Positions 24,838 to 36,099 of a stretch of DNA of 64,000 bases are shown here, one piece after another; positions within the stretch are counted from its first letter, which is position 1; each line of letters starts with the position of its first letter. The translations under genes and the position numbers were made by a program. Under the pieces are notes generated by a model. That model was given only the letters and a program-made list of their open reading frames with translations. It was not told where the DNA came from and did no database searches. Source of the stretch: Urophycis tenuis (lineage: Eukaryota > Chordata > Actinopteri > Gadiformes > Phycidae); the NCBI GenBank assembly GCA_036785325.1, contig JAXIVH010000006.1, positions 8,268,972-8,332,971 of the forward strand. Direction: 5' to 3'.

Positions 24838-27550
24838 TGTGCGTGCGTGCGTGCGTTTGTATATTTGTGTGCAAGACGAGTCAATTCTGAGTTGAGTCTA
24901 CGTTGGCCTGGTGTTGAGCTAACATTTCACATCAACAACTCGCGCCGTCACCACACACCATAAACATTACGGTACCTTAAAAGAAAACCAAAAACCTTTT
25001 CCAAAGGAAGCGGCCGCTCCCATCGGTGACGTCACTCTAGGATGGGTGCCCTGCGGTCATAAACATCCTGCTCGGGTTCATCACCTGAAGCGATGCCCTT
25101 GTGTTTACTCTACGCACCCTGATCCCTGCCCCCATCATAACCATCCCACCTATAATAAACGGGCACTGGGATTGGCTCACCCATGGTATCAGAGGGACAG
25201 GCTAACGAGTGGTTAGTCATGTAGGCTATGGAGCAATGGCTCCACTCGTGTTGACATTAACTGTGGGCACCGGCTATGAGGAGCGCGTTGGGCTCCTTGA
25301 TAAAGCTGGAATGTCTTTTACTGGGCTTATATGATGTGAGTCACGTCCGGGGGTGGGGGGGGGGGGGGGGGGGGGCATATAGGTGTAGTCTGTACCACCA
25401 GCTGCAAGGTCCAAGGTATAGAGGTATAGAAGGACCCTCTGCACAGCTACGTAGCCTGTTATGGTTCGGGCTACTTCAAATGTTGAGGGATTATAAAGTT
25501 TACACTTTAATAGCTGGTTTTAGACATGAGGGTTTATTCAAGCAGTATTTATCTCACGTGAACAAGAGATCAAATATTAAGATTTAGATTAGAAAAGATA
25601 AGACAAACAGATCAAATAGCAAATGTAGCTATAGGAGAATGATGGAGAATTTGCCCGATACACTTTGATCAGATCCCACAGAGAGAGCTTACTAATATTG
25701 GTAGTTTGTTATTGGTCTGGCGTGTAACATTAGTTTGTACAAACTAAACAGAGGCCCATACAGGGACACTGTTCTGGTTCTGGGAATAGCGTGGGCAGAT
25801 GTCATGGCCATGGGTTCTTTTATTTATTTTTATTTGAACCAATTGAGCCACGCTTACACATTAACACTCTGGCTCAACATAAACACGGCCCACCAACACC
25901 AACCCCAGGGACCCCCTGAGCCCTCTGATTGGTTGAGAGAACCGGTCAGTCACAGCTATGACTGATCCAAATGACGAGCCAAGGGCGGGTATTTGGCCCG
26001 GACCCTTGACGTCAGTCGATTGTCTAAGAGTCATGACCTACACTTAATAACTGAAAATCCCCTACATCCAGCACCAAATGTTCGGGCCTGCCAAACAGTA
26101 CTTTGCGTAAAAGTAGAAGTCTGGAAAAGAACATGATACTCTCATCCGTCATGTAGGAGTGTGACAAGACTTGATATGAAACGTGTGGTATCAAAAGTAC
26201 AGTTCATAACACACATTTCGTCATTAGTGAATAAAGGCGTTGCTCTGGTTTACTTTTTGTCTGTAATGCCATGCCAGAATGAATATGCCTCTGAGTGTTT
26301 GCATTATTCTTTTGATAAAACATTCATTGGAATTAACGTATAGTCCCCAAACATAGAATCCCCAATATCACAAAGTAGTTTAAGATTGTGCTCAAAGGTG
26401 CAGTGTGAAGAAAGAGCAGAAAAAACACCACAAAGTAGACCCATCTCTGCTCCCGCCCTACGTTTCTCCACAAATGCACCTGTGACGCACCTGTGACTGA
26501 CAGGCAAGGTGGCCTCCCTGAACCAACCATGGAAGATGAGCCCTTATTGTTGAGAAACATCTAAATGGTCTCACAGGAGGCAGGCGCAGTCAAGTAGAAA
26601 CAGATATTCTCACAATGCATTCAACTCACTCATAACTAATGGATGGCTGTGCCATTTAAAAAAACAAACAAATTGAACTAAAACAATAGCTGTTAAATCT
26701 TACCTACAACACAGATATTGTACAGGTGCTGGTGAGGCTGTAACCATGGTAATGTATCCAGCAGGAATGGAGAACCAGTGGAAAACTACAGACTGAAGGA
26801 GAGACGGAGCCTTGACCAGCCTGGCCGTCACTCTCTCCCTCCTTATCTTCTGTTGATCTTTCCAGCGGAACTGTTCTTTATGCGAGTCAGTAAAGTGTCT
26901 TCTTAGTCACGGCCCATCATTCCTATCTAAAGGAACAGAATGATATACTGCTCACGCTTGTCAACACACACATGCACACGCACACACACGTGTGTGCGCG
27001 CACACACACACACACATCACAGCATTTCATTTCAAACCATTATTTAATCATGGCCTCTTTTATAATTGCTCATTAAATAAGTGCGTAAAGGACATTTGAA
27101 TGCATTTGGCAGGAGCTTTAATCCAAAGTGAGGCACAGATCAAAACACACAATCAATGGACGGTTAATAGCAGTATATGATCGATTGTCAGGTCAGTTAT
27201 TAGACTTATTTAATGATGTACTGGTCAGCATTTCAGTTATGATAGTTTAACATGGATTTCATGTGTAGCTATATCCCTTATTTCACAAGGGCACCAGCAG
27301 CAAAACATTAGTTATTTATGAGCAGCAACTCATCATCAAGTATTTAATCAGTAGAGCTTATTGATTTGTGAGATTAAAACACATATGACTCAAGAATGCA
27401 TTACATTCAGTGATCTGCAAAACCAAGATACAACTTACATACTTACATAAAATCCCGAACACTGAACGCAGGAGCTTGATCAGGCTGCTGTTAACTTCCA
27501 GGCCAAAAGGGCCAGTATTGAGAATACATTTCTGGTTCAACACATAGTAC
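19900..27550. other. Gene-free intergenic region
   Basis: No exon with recognisable protein similarity is seen on either strand. Contents are microsatellites (20399-20530 GT; 20684-20740 poly-C; 21361-21375 poly-G; 22229-22248 poly-C; 23460-23520 GT; 23640-23668 CT; 24348-24384 CA; 24780-24860 GT; 25349-25375 poly-G) and a CpG-richer patch at about 20840-21060. Two TGACTCA (AP-1-type) sites lie at about 24692-24730, and a CCAAT plus GC-box pair at about 25928-25990. As the 5' flank of errfi1 it may hold enhancers, but nothing here proves that. Confidence 0.6.
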
Positions 27551-27551
27551 C

Positions 27552-27557
27552 TTTATT
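27552..27557 (-). promoter_or_regulatory. Oxidoreductase poly(A) signal
   Basis: AATAAA on the minus strand lies 47 bases after the stop codon of the oxidoreductase gene, predicting a very short 3'UTR. Confidence 0.6.
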
Positions 27558-27603
27558 TACGGTTACGTTGTTAATGTTAGCGTTTGATTCGCCTCCCGAG
27601 GCT

Positions 27604-28770
27604 TTATGCCGACACCTGGTGGTGGTCGATGGCACTGCAGTCCACCACCCGGCTCTCTCGTCTGGATCGTTCGGCCTCGAACACCAGCAGGTGGCTGCGC
27701 AGGGTCTCCTCTGGACCCGAGCGGATCAAGGACGGGTCGTTGTTCTGTCAACGGTAGGCCAATCATCGTATTTACCAAGTGTATGAGGAAACAGCTTCTG
27801 TTCAGCTTCATCTACCAGTTGCACTGTCATCTACTAATTGCACTGTTCATCTCAATGATGACTACTATGTATGCCCACCTACCAATTGCACTGTTCATCT
27901 CAATGATGACTATCATGTATGTATATAGGTTTTATTTTTTTCATCTGACCTGATTCCAAGAGCTTGCATATAATTTTATCTTAATTTAGGTAAATCTATT
28001 TATTGTTTAGTGTTTATTGTCTATATTCAGGTTTTCTATTGCACTCCTCTATCCCCTTGTACTGCTGGTCACTGTGAATTTCTCCTAAGGGGGATTAATA
28101 AAGGAATATCTTATCTTATCTTAGTGTATAGAGCTCATTCATACATTCACATATGGAGGAGTACATTGGTGTCAGAACCTAGAATCTTCCAGATTTTCCC
28201 AGATGTACTAAATATTGTAAATATGATGTAGAATAGAAAAAAAAACAGACACGCACTGCCACGGCTGAAATGAAGGCCTCGATCAGTTTGTAGTCGGCCC
28301 CTCCGTGGCCACTCAGACCCATTATCTCAGGGGTCCTGCTGGCCGCGTGCTTCGTCGCTCTCCGGGTCAGGAAGTCAAACACGCGGATCTCATGGCCGCA
28401 ACAGGACAGTTCCCCCTGGTGGGAAACACACACACGTCACCGCACATGGAGTCAATTGGCAGACGCCTTTATTATTTTTTAAAACCAAAATGGTGGCTTT
28501 AGGTACCAGAACGGTGGGAGTATGAAGAGGCCACAGAAGCCACGTGTCTGTTGTGTGGAGACAACATTTGCCTGCAAGCGTTCTAACACCTAATTGAATG
28601 TTGCTTATCCTAATTGAATGTGGCTCTCCTGAAGCTTCGTGTGTGCCGGTCCTACCTTGCTGCCATAGATGGTTGTTTTGCGTTGACAGATAGACTCAGT
28701 GAAGGCCACCATGGTAAAGGCCGCGGTGACACCACCTTCAAACTCCATGTTGACCACCTGGAATGGATGG

Positions 28771-28802
<32 letters not shown>

Positions 28803-31800
28803 GGCTACTTGGTGAACAGAGGCTTATCCACAGACACTCACAGTGAGGGAGGGGTGGTCTGGGTTCTATGGGGGGGTGGGGGGTGGCTAAGCATCTTGCT
28901 GAATGATGTCTGTTGTTGTCTGTCTTCACAGGGTCATTTCTTCTGCGAAAATTTGTCTCGTGTGTGGTCACCTGATTGGTGCACACCTCCCGTGTCTCGT
29001 CACCTGATTGGTGCAGGGGACAACTGTGATCTGACCTGATTGGTGCAGCAACTGTGATCTGACCTGATTGGTGCAGGGGACAACTGTGATCTGACCTGAT
29101 TGGTGCAGACATCATTGTCACAGTCATAGACACAGCGGCCGTAGGGCCCTATCCTCAGAGCCTCGGTCACCGACTCGATGTCTGGCAGCGACGTAGGACA
29201 GATAACAGAGACAGGCCAGCCAACGTGACCCTGAAAAATACACACACACACACACACACACAGAGATCACTGCCCAGTTTTTCTGGATGGGTTTTTCAAT
29301 GCATGTTTGTGAGAAAATAGTGGTTGAAGTAATTAAGATAAAAGAGGATAATTACTTGTTTTACAGCATCCAAGTATATCTTCTTCGCTGAGTATGCACA
29401 GTTGGCCTCTACTGGACAGTCCAGGCAACGGTTGGCAGCGCCGGCTGGCTACAAGAAACAAACAATAACAACCTGACTACACTACGATTACATTACACCA
29501 ATACAGTGAACAGATCCACGCCACTCTTCCACAATAACATAATAACGACTAACAATTCAGACACAAGTCGGAGGCCCAGACGCAGCGATTCCACGTCGGA
29601 CCGCAGATGACTTTAACAACAGCCGTGTTCAGGAGACGTCAACGCTCTTCACCCACCTTGCTTTCCTTTCGAAAGTGGTTCAGCGCTCCGAATGATGACA
29701 CCTTCACACACCTGTCGAACGCAGAGTGACACAGTGAAACGTCTTGACGCGTGATTGCACGCTTGGACAACATCCTTCAGACACACGGCCACTTTCACCT
29801 ACTGCTGTAGATTGTTAGCTAAATCAAAAAAGATAAAGACAACATGCACTTCATTCATCCCGGATGGGCGTTTTGCTGTGACAGCAGAAAGTAAAAAAAT
29901 AGATTAAAAAAAAAAGGTGAAAATCCCCTGAATATTGTCGAGTCATCCCCGGGTCCCTCAGATCATCATTAACCACTTGTGTCCTCCACCGAGGAGCAGA
30001 TGGAGAGTAACTAAATAGTTAGAAGGTTGACTCATGGTTTTACCGTCGGCCTCCGGCCCAGTGATGTATTAGGTCAATGTCGTGACACGACTTGGCCAAC
30101 AGAGCAAAGGAGCTCTCCGCCTCATTCCTCCAGTTCCCCCGGACAAACGAGTGGGCAAAGTGGTAGAACCCCACCTGGAACCCAGCAGGGTTAGGGGCCG
30201 GTTGGTCGGGACTCAGGACTCACAAGCATACTCAGAAATGCAAGACGGTTGCTAAATGTCCCACGGCTTGCAAACTGTGTTTAAAAAATACCGTCGGCAC
30301 TTAACTGTTTGGATTGGGATTCTACACTGTTTACACTGTCCACAACAATTGCAATTGCACATACTCGCGATCGCGACCACCTTTTTATTTAGATTTTTGA
30401 TACTTATATTTTTATATATTTATATTTATATTTGCATGCTTGTCTAGCACCGGGGATCGAGGGAAACGGCATTTCGGTTTTTGTGTATGTCCTGTACATT
30501 CATGAAAACTGACAATAAAGTTTACTTGAATCTTGAATCTTGAATCTTCTACAAATGTCATCCGAGCTCATCAAACGCTCAAACGTTGTAACACGCGGAT
30601 ATGACAAACGGAGCGGTTTCTACGGCGACGGCAGAACCGAGCGAGGCCTTTCTCACCGGTTCCATGTGCTGAATGTGGACCACATCCCCGATGGCGCCGG
30701 CGTCGATCAGCTCCTGCAACAAGACACCTTTCACCGTTCAGTTCCCCCGTGACCACGTGGACACGCCTCCACACGGACACGCCTCCACGTGGACACGCCT
30801 CCACGTGGACACGCCTCCACGCGGGCACCTGCAGCAGGAGGACGGGCGGCCACCAGGCTACCTTGATCTGGTGGATGATGGGCTCGTATCGCAGGACGTG
30901 GCACACCGTCAGCATCACGCCGCTCTCACTGCATGCTGCCACCACCGCGGCGCAGTCCTCCACCGTGGTCTACAAGAAGAAACAGGAGAAGAAGAAGAAG
31001 AAGAAGAAGATCAGCCCATTGCCAGTTCTGCAGAAAAAAGAGCTGAACGTGGTAAGGGGGTACAACTCTTTGGATTGGAATTGATTCATTGGGCGTTTTC
31101 TTCAACAGGACTATCATAGTACACTACACATTTCTTTAAATGTATCTGACTATGTGTGCTGTTTACCGCCAATCGGTGAATAATTACAGAATGCCAACTT
31201 ACTGCCATGGGCTTCTCCAATAGGACATGGTATCCCTCTCTGGCGAAGGCAACGGCAGGTTCCTGGTAAAGACAAATTATTTACCACTGGCCCAGGTTCA
31301 GCATCTTTGCTTTATCATCTAGTCATCTATGAGATCATCTAGCCTAATCATCTCATCTAGATGATAAGGATATTATTACTGGATAGTATTGCAAGGGCTA
31401 TATGGAAAGCTTTTAACCTAAACTTAATTAAATGTTACCTTATGAAGTCTGTCAGGGGTGCATACCAGAACACAATCAGCAAACTTCTCTCTCTCCAATA
31501 TTGCATGCCAGTCTAAGGAGAAGGGGATGCAATTCAATATCCAACAGCCAAGTCCAGTATTGTGGAGAAAAAAAAACTGCGTTTTGTCTTACCTTCAAAC
31601 ACATTTTCTTCTGCAATATCATGCTGTTCTTGAAGCTTCTTGCAAGCAAATTCTCTAGGATCCGCCACACCGATAACCTGGAATGAACGGAGAGGCGCAC
31701 TCGGTCGACCTTAGAATACAGTGGGCTGTCAAAGTACACGTATTGCTCTCGGTTCTCAGGAAAAGAAGTAGTAGTGACCTTCATCCGATCAGGGTGGATG

Positions 31801-31871
31801 CGGGCGTACTGAGCGTAGGTCTGCCCTCGGCTCCCTGCGCCCACCACGACCACCCGCACGGGAGGCGACAT
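27604..31871 (-). CDS. Gfo/Idh/MocA-family NAD(P)-dependent oxidoreductase
   Basis: Thirteen exons: 31871-31779, 31677-31593, 31512-31439, 31262-31203, 30969-30862, 30713-30657, 30174-30044, 29711-29657, 29448-29356, 29230-29096, 28757-28656, 28415-28257 and 27744-27604. All phases agree and give 430 residues. The N-terminus is a Rossmann fold (RVVVVGAGSRGQTYAQYAR, then VIGVADP). CTPDRLH and the family hallmark EKPMA follow. A C-terminal substrate domain has HDIDLIHHWAGG and the cysteine cluster CLDCPVEANC followed by AYSAKKIYLD. The family oxidises sugars, inositols or related polyols; the substrate here is unknown. There is no signal peptide, so it is probably cytosolic. An in-frame ATG eight codons upstream (31895) is an alternative start. 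Head-to-head with taf10. Confidence 0.9.
28065..28127 (+). repeat. LINE 3' tail with (ATCTT)n
   Basis: TTTCTCCTAAGGGGGATTAATAAAGG followed by a short ATCTT repeat is a truncated non-LTR retrotransposon end, lying in the last intron of the oxidoreductase gene. The AT-rich 27800-28060 stretch before it, with a duplicated CAATTGCACTGTTCATCTCA, may be part of the same insertion. Confidence 0.6.
28774..28803. repeat. (CA)n microsatellite
   Basis: A pure CA run lies 16 bases beyond the exon starting at 28757. On the minus (coding) strand it is a GT run close upstream of that exon's acceptor. Confidence 0.95.
28968..29110 (-). repeat. Tandem copies of an exon end and its splice donor
   Basis: The segment TGCACCAATCAGGTCAGA, the real 3' end and donor of exon 29230-29096, recurs four more times downstream in the intron (minus strand). 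Three copies have GTCAGATCACAG and two have GTGACGAGAC or GTGACCACAC after the CAG. Spacing is about 27-33 bases. Confidence 0.85.
30447..30550 (+). repeat. LINE-like 3' end, copy A
   Basis: Shares a block of about 75 bases (GGGATCGAGGGAAACGGCAT, then TTCGGTTTTTGTGTATGTCC and GACAATAAAG) with 34228-34305. It ends in CTTGAATCTTGAATCTTGAA, a tail typical of non-LTR elements. Confidence 0.75.
30752..30828. repeat. 16-bp tandem repeat with E-boxes
   Basis: About four copies of GACACGCCTCCACGTG or close variants lie in the intron between exons 30969-30862 and 30713-30657. Three copies contain the palindrome CACGTG, the core of bHLH (Myc/USF-type) sites. Confidence 0.85.
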
Positions 31872-33131
31872 GCTGCAGCTGGGGAATGGCAACACTCACG
31901 TCGCTCAATGTTTTACTTGACAACTATTGTGAAGTTATCTTTAGCTACGGTATGTTCACAGAAGCAATTGGCAGCGAGCAAGTCTAAAGTCCGCTTGTGA
32001 TTGAACACTTGTGTGGACACATGTTGTGTCACAATAATAAGACGCTGCTCCGATGGCGAATGCCGAGTCTGGACCATCAGACGTCGGCGTGGCGCCCCCT
32101 GGCGGCCGTAGCGCGGCTACGTTACCGTGAAGTCGTTTAATTCTATTCGATGAAACACAGGAGAGTAAAAACGAATCGCTCCCTGCGTATGTTGTTGAAA
32201 TACATAACTATAATAACCGAGGATTCACTTTAATAATCGGAGACTTGATAACCAAATGAAGTCTCTGAATGAAGTTCCGTGAAGCTCCCAGAATGAAGAT
32301 GGAAACAGAAATCAATTACTTCCACCGTCAAGATAAAGGCGCGATTGGACTTCAATAAGCTCCATTTTGGTGAATTTCTAAACTAATGTCGACTTAAAAT
32401 AACTCAATGTGTGTGCAGTAATAAGACGTTTCAGGCGTAGTTATAAATAAGTAATAAGTAATAATCATCAAATAATTAATAAATGTGGTAATAATGGAGA
32501 AATATGTAAATATGGTCATATTACCACATGTATAAATATTATCACATGTGGTTAATATGTGGTAAACATGTGGTAATAATGGGGGACATCATTCGAGTGG
32601 TGACTGTCCTCTACTTTGAAAAAAAAAAAAAAACACCTGATGTTCTTTGCTTTCCCTGGTAGCTTTATATTTTGTACGTAACAACAAGTAACGCGACTGT
32701 ATTCGGAAAGGACTAGTGGTTGTGTTCAAATCCCATTGCACGCACGTTTTTCTATTTTTATGCATTCTTTTTAAAACATATAACGTCGACATACCGTCCT
32801 ACTTCAGCCCTGCAACCGGATGCTCCGCGGGTCACATGATATACCGGAAGTGACATCTGTGTTGAAAAACATTAAAAAGCTAAGATGGTGGGTATAGTTT
32901 CAAGCTCTGGTCTACAGTAACGTGATTCAATTCTACCTTCATTCTGCAGCAGTTTGTTTGCACGTTATATAACATTTGACCATATCCTCAAGTGAGTGAC
33001 TGAGCGTGAGCACCCGTTGAGGTCGGTCTGGGCTAGGTAACGTTAGCAGGCTAGCCGAGAAGCCGCCGAGCTCCACACAACGCTTCAGCGCCACAGCGTT
33101 TCATTTGACTAACCAGATCGATAGTGTGAGG
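31872..33131. promoter_or_regulatory. Head-to-head promoter interval (oxidoreductase / taf10)
   Basis: The start codons of the minus-strand oxidoreductase and plus-strand taf10 are 1.26 kb apart. An AT-rich core (32400-32585) contains the inverted pair TTACCACATG at 32521-32530 and CATGTGGTAA at 32567-32576. An AAGATGGTGG motif, similar to the YY1 element found near many housekeeping starts, lies at about 32882, followed by a more GC-rich 5'UTR-like stretch. No other gene is seen here. Confidence 0.5.
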
Positions 33132-35478
33132 ATGGACGTCAACCAGTCTGTCGCCACCGGGGGGTCTTCTACGACCGCGTCCACCGCGAGTAACTGCATC
33201 TCGAACAGCAACCCTGCAGCACATGCAGCCAGCATCCCCTCGCTGGCTAGTAACGGTATGATGCTCCTCTGTGGCTTACAGGTGGACACATGACTGGTAC
33301 GAGGTCATTACACTGTTGTTGGTGGTACGCACGCAAAACCATGTATCACAGCTTCACTTCGGGGATTTGATTGAATTGGAATTGGTTTTAATTTGTAAAT
33401 GCAATATTCAAGTAATGCTAACAGGACTTTATGTTGATAGATGCCTTGTTTTCACACTCATGTCATGTGTACTTCCAAACTTCCTTTTTTTCTGAATAAA
33501 TATTGAGCAATGCCTCTAAATTATTACAGCCTCAACATCGGCTACCATGGTGACCCCATCATCAGACACATCGGTGTCCAACGGCGTGTATGTTCCTGGA
33601 GGCATTGCCAATGGTGATGTGAAGCCAGCCCTCTCCACCACACCCCTGGCGGACTTCCTCATGCAGCTGGAAGACTACACTCCCACAGTATGCCAAATCA
33701 CATCTGTGCACTCTTATAGTTTGCAGGTGTATAGTTTGTTGAAATTTCCTGAGAAATGATAACTCACTAAAAGCTTGCATATGCAACTCCCAAAAGGGTA
33801 GGGTAGAGGAACAGCTGCACTTTTGACACTCCTCTGAACACAACAGTGTGTTCTCTCCTAAAAGATGAGGCCGGTGAACACGTTCTGCCAAACAGCGATT
33901 CATGGCGATTGTCAGTGCTGCAGACTTCCATTGTGTTTAAAGCTATAATGATTGTATACAGTCTGGGCTAAACTCATTCCAGTCTGCGGTGTTGATCATT
34001 AAAGGGGAGATAAACGTCCATTTTAGCTGGGGAACTTTTGCCGGTGGGTTTGAAAAAAAGGGGTTTGGTCTTAAAGGTTTTAGAAAAAAAGAGAACAGTA
34101 GCACTAGCTCCTATCATACTGTTCATTATGTTCATTACTGTTCATACTGTTTTTATATACTGTCTTTTCATTTGTATTCTTATTGATCTATTTTCGATAT
34201 TTATATTGCAGGTGTTTATAGCGGTCTTGCACCAGGGATCGAGGGAAACAGCATTTCGGTTTTTGTGTATGTCCTGTACATTCACGAAAATTGACAATAA
34301 AGAATTAAGTTGCTTTGAAAAGTTGCTATGCAACCCACTGGGTTCCATAGGCGCTAGTGCATGGGGTGTTGTGAAATGTTATCAAAACCCATGTCACATT
34401 TTCTCGAGCTTGGGTGCACAGCCAATAGAATAGTGTTTGGAGCTGGAAGTAGCAGACTTCATATATTTTGCAGATAAGTTCAGAGAAAAATAATACGCAC
34501 AAGTGGAACCGTTTTCCAGTGATAAAAAATATTTGGGTGTTTACGTAGACTTGGAAGTAATGAATTGTGGTTTGCTTGTTTTTAGATTCCTGATGCGGTG
34601 ACAGGCTACTACCTCAACCGGGCAGGCTTTGAGGCGTCCGATCCAAGAATGTAAGAATTAAATAAGTACACTTTCATTCCAGCGGCCCGCAGGAGGCAAC
34701 ACATTGTAGACAGCTAAAAGTCTGCTTTTATCCAGACTTTCGATTTTAAGCATTTTAACAAATTCTTTCAGAAAATGTACATTTCATTCACTCAATTACG
34801 TAATAAAACGTGTGTGAGAAAGTGAAACCCTAAAACCATCTCTTCTTTTTGTCTTCTCTCTCCAGAACCCGTCTGATCTCTCTCGCCTCTCAGAAGTTCA
34901 TCTCTGACATAGCCAACGACGCCCTTCAGTACTGCAAGATGAAGGGCACTGCTTCCGGAAGTTCCAGGAATAAGACGAAGGTTGGTCAATAACTCACTGT
35001 GATCAAAAAGCTGTATGATTCCATTGTATGATTGTTGCTCCCATGGCACAAGGTTACACTACCACGAGAACAACAAGATTGCACCGTAACAGGGTGATAG
35101 CACTGTGACAAGGTGACAGTACCATGAGAACAGGGTTACACTGTAACACGGTTACAGCAATGTAACACGGTTACACTACCACGAGAATAGGGTTACGCTG
35201 TAACAAGGCAACAGTACCACGAGAACATGGTTACACTGTAACTAGTTAATTCATAGTAATATGGAAAATGTTGCCATATACGGACTATTAGGAGATGTAA
35301 ACAACAACACTGTGTTCATGTTTGTGTTTGTTACATTTAACACTTTCTTTCCATTTATTTGTTTTTCTGTGTTTAAAAAAAAATCTAGGATAAGAAGTAT
35401 ACCTTGACCATGGAGGACCTAAGTCCAGCCCTCACTGAGTACGGTGTTAATGTCAAGAAACCCTACTACTTCACATGA
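33132..35478 (+). CDS. taf10: TATA-box-binding protein associated factor 10
   Basis: TAF10 is a histone-fold subunit shared by TFIID and SAGA-type complexes in the nucleus. Coding exons: 33132-33255, 33530-33687, 34586-34650, 34866-34980 and 35389-35478, giving 183 residues. The N-terminal 75 or so residues are a low-complexity Ser/Thr/Ala tail. The histone-fold region follows: FLMQLEDYTPTIPDAVTGYY, NRAGFEASDPR, LISLASQKFISDIANDALQY and CKMKGTASGSS. The end, KYTLTMEDLSPAL then KKPYYFT, is the conserved TAF10 C-terminus. At the exon 3-4 junction the usual Ile-Ile after DPR reads Ile-Thr. ATG 33132 is the first in-frame ATG; upstream sequence has no better start. Confidence 0.96.
34228..34305 (+). 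repeat. LINE-like 3' end, copy B
   Basis: A second copy of the element at 30447-30550, inside taf10 intron 2. The two differ at only a few bases over the shared block, so the family was active fairly recently. Confidence 0.75.
35047..35250 (+). repeat. Degenerate minisatellite in taf10 intron
   Basis: Irregular repeats of GGTTACACTGTAACA and ACAGTACCACGAGAACA alternate across the intron before the last taf10 exon. GTTACACTGTAAC is itself nearly palindromic. No coding content. Confidence 0.8.
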
Positions 35479-35688
35479 GATCGCTCCGCCTTCTGCGCTC
35501 GCTTCTTTAATTACTTTAACCCACTAGTGTTTGTAAAGGCCTTTTGCAAACGAGTTGTTAATCAGGGTGCTTTATTATGGACTACCAAATGCTTTTGCAT
35601 ACACATTTCCTGTTTTTCCTATGTTATTTGTTTAGCACACTTGCATACAATGTAAGAAGTTGTTAAATGGCAATGTTTTATCAGAAAT

Positions 35689-35694
35689 AATAAA
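35689..35694 (+). promoter_or_regulatory. taf10: taf10 poly(A) signal
   Basis: AATAAA lies 211 bases after the taf10 stop codon. The next gene on the same strand, ppih, starts 0.4 kb later. Confidence 0.75.
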
Positions 35695-36099
35695 AGCCCT
35701 CCATTAAACCAAATGTTTTGGTATTAATGTATTTTTATAGTGTTTGTCATGATACAGCTATGTACAGTCTCTGTTATTGATCCGTAAAACAAATGCCAAA
35801 GCCATAAACCAGTGTAAACACACAATGTTCAGGCTCACTAAACGGTTCCTTGATTTTTTCATCTGTACTAATTAGTTTTATTATAGCATAATAATTATAC
35901 AATAAATGTATAGTATACATACATACATTTTCTTATTGAAAATAGCAATAAATGCAAGTTTCTCTTGTCCTTCCATGCCACCCGTACATTGGGCAGTACG
36001 AGCCACCGTAGCGCGGCCACCACTGTCCGGGTTTCAACTTGACCACATGGATGTATATGCAACGTATTTAATATAGTTATCTATTGCTTGGTTTTCATA

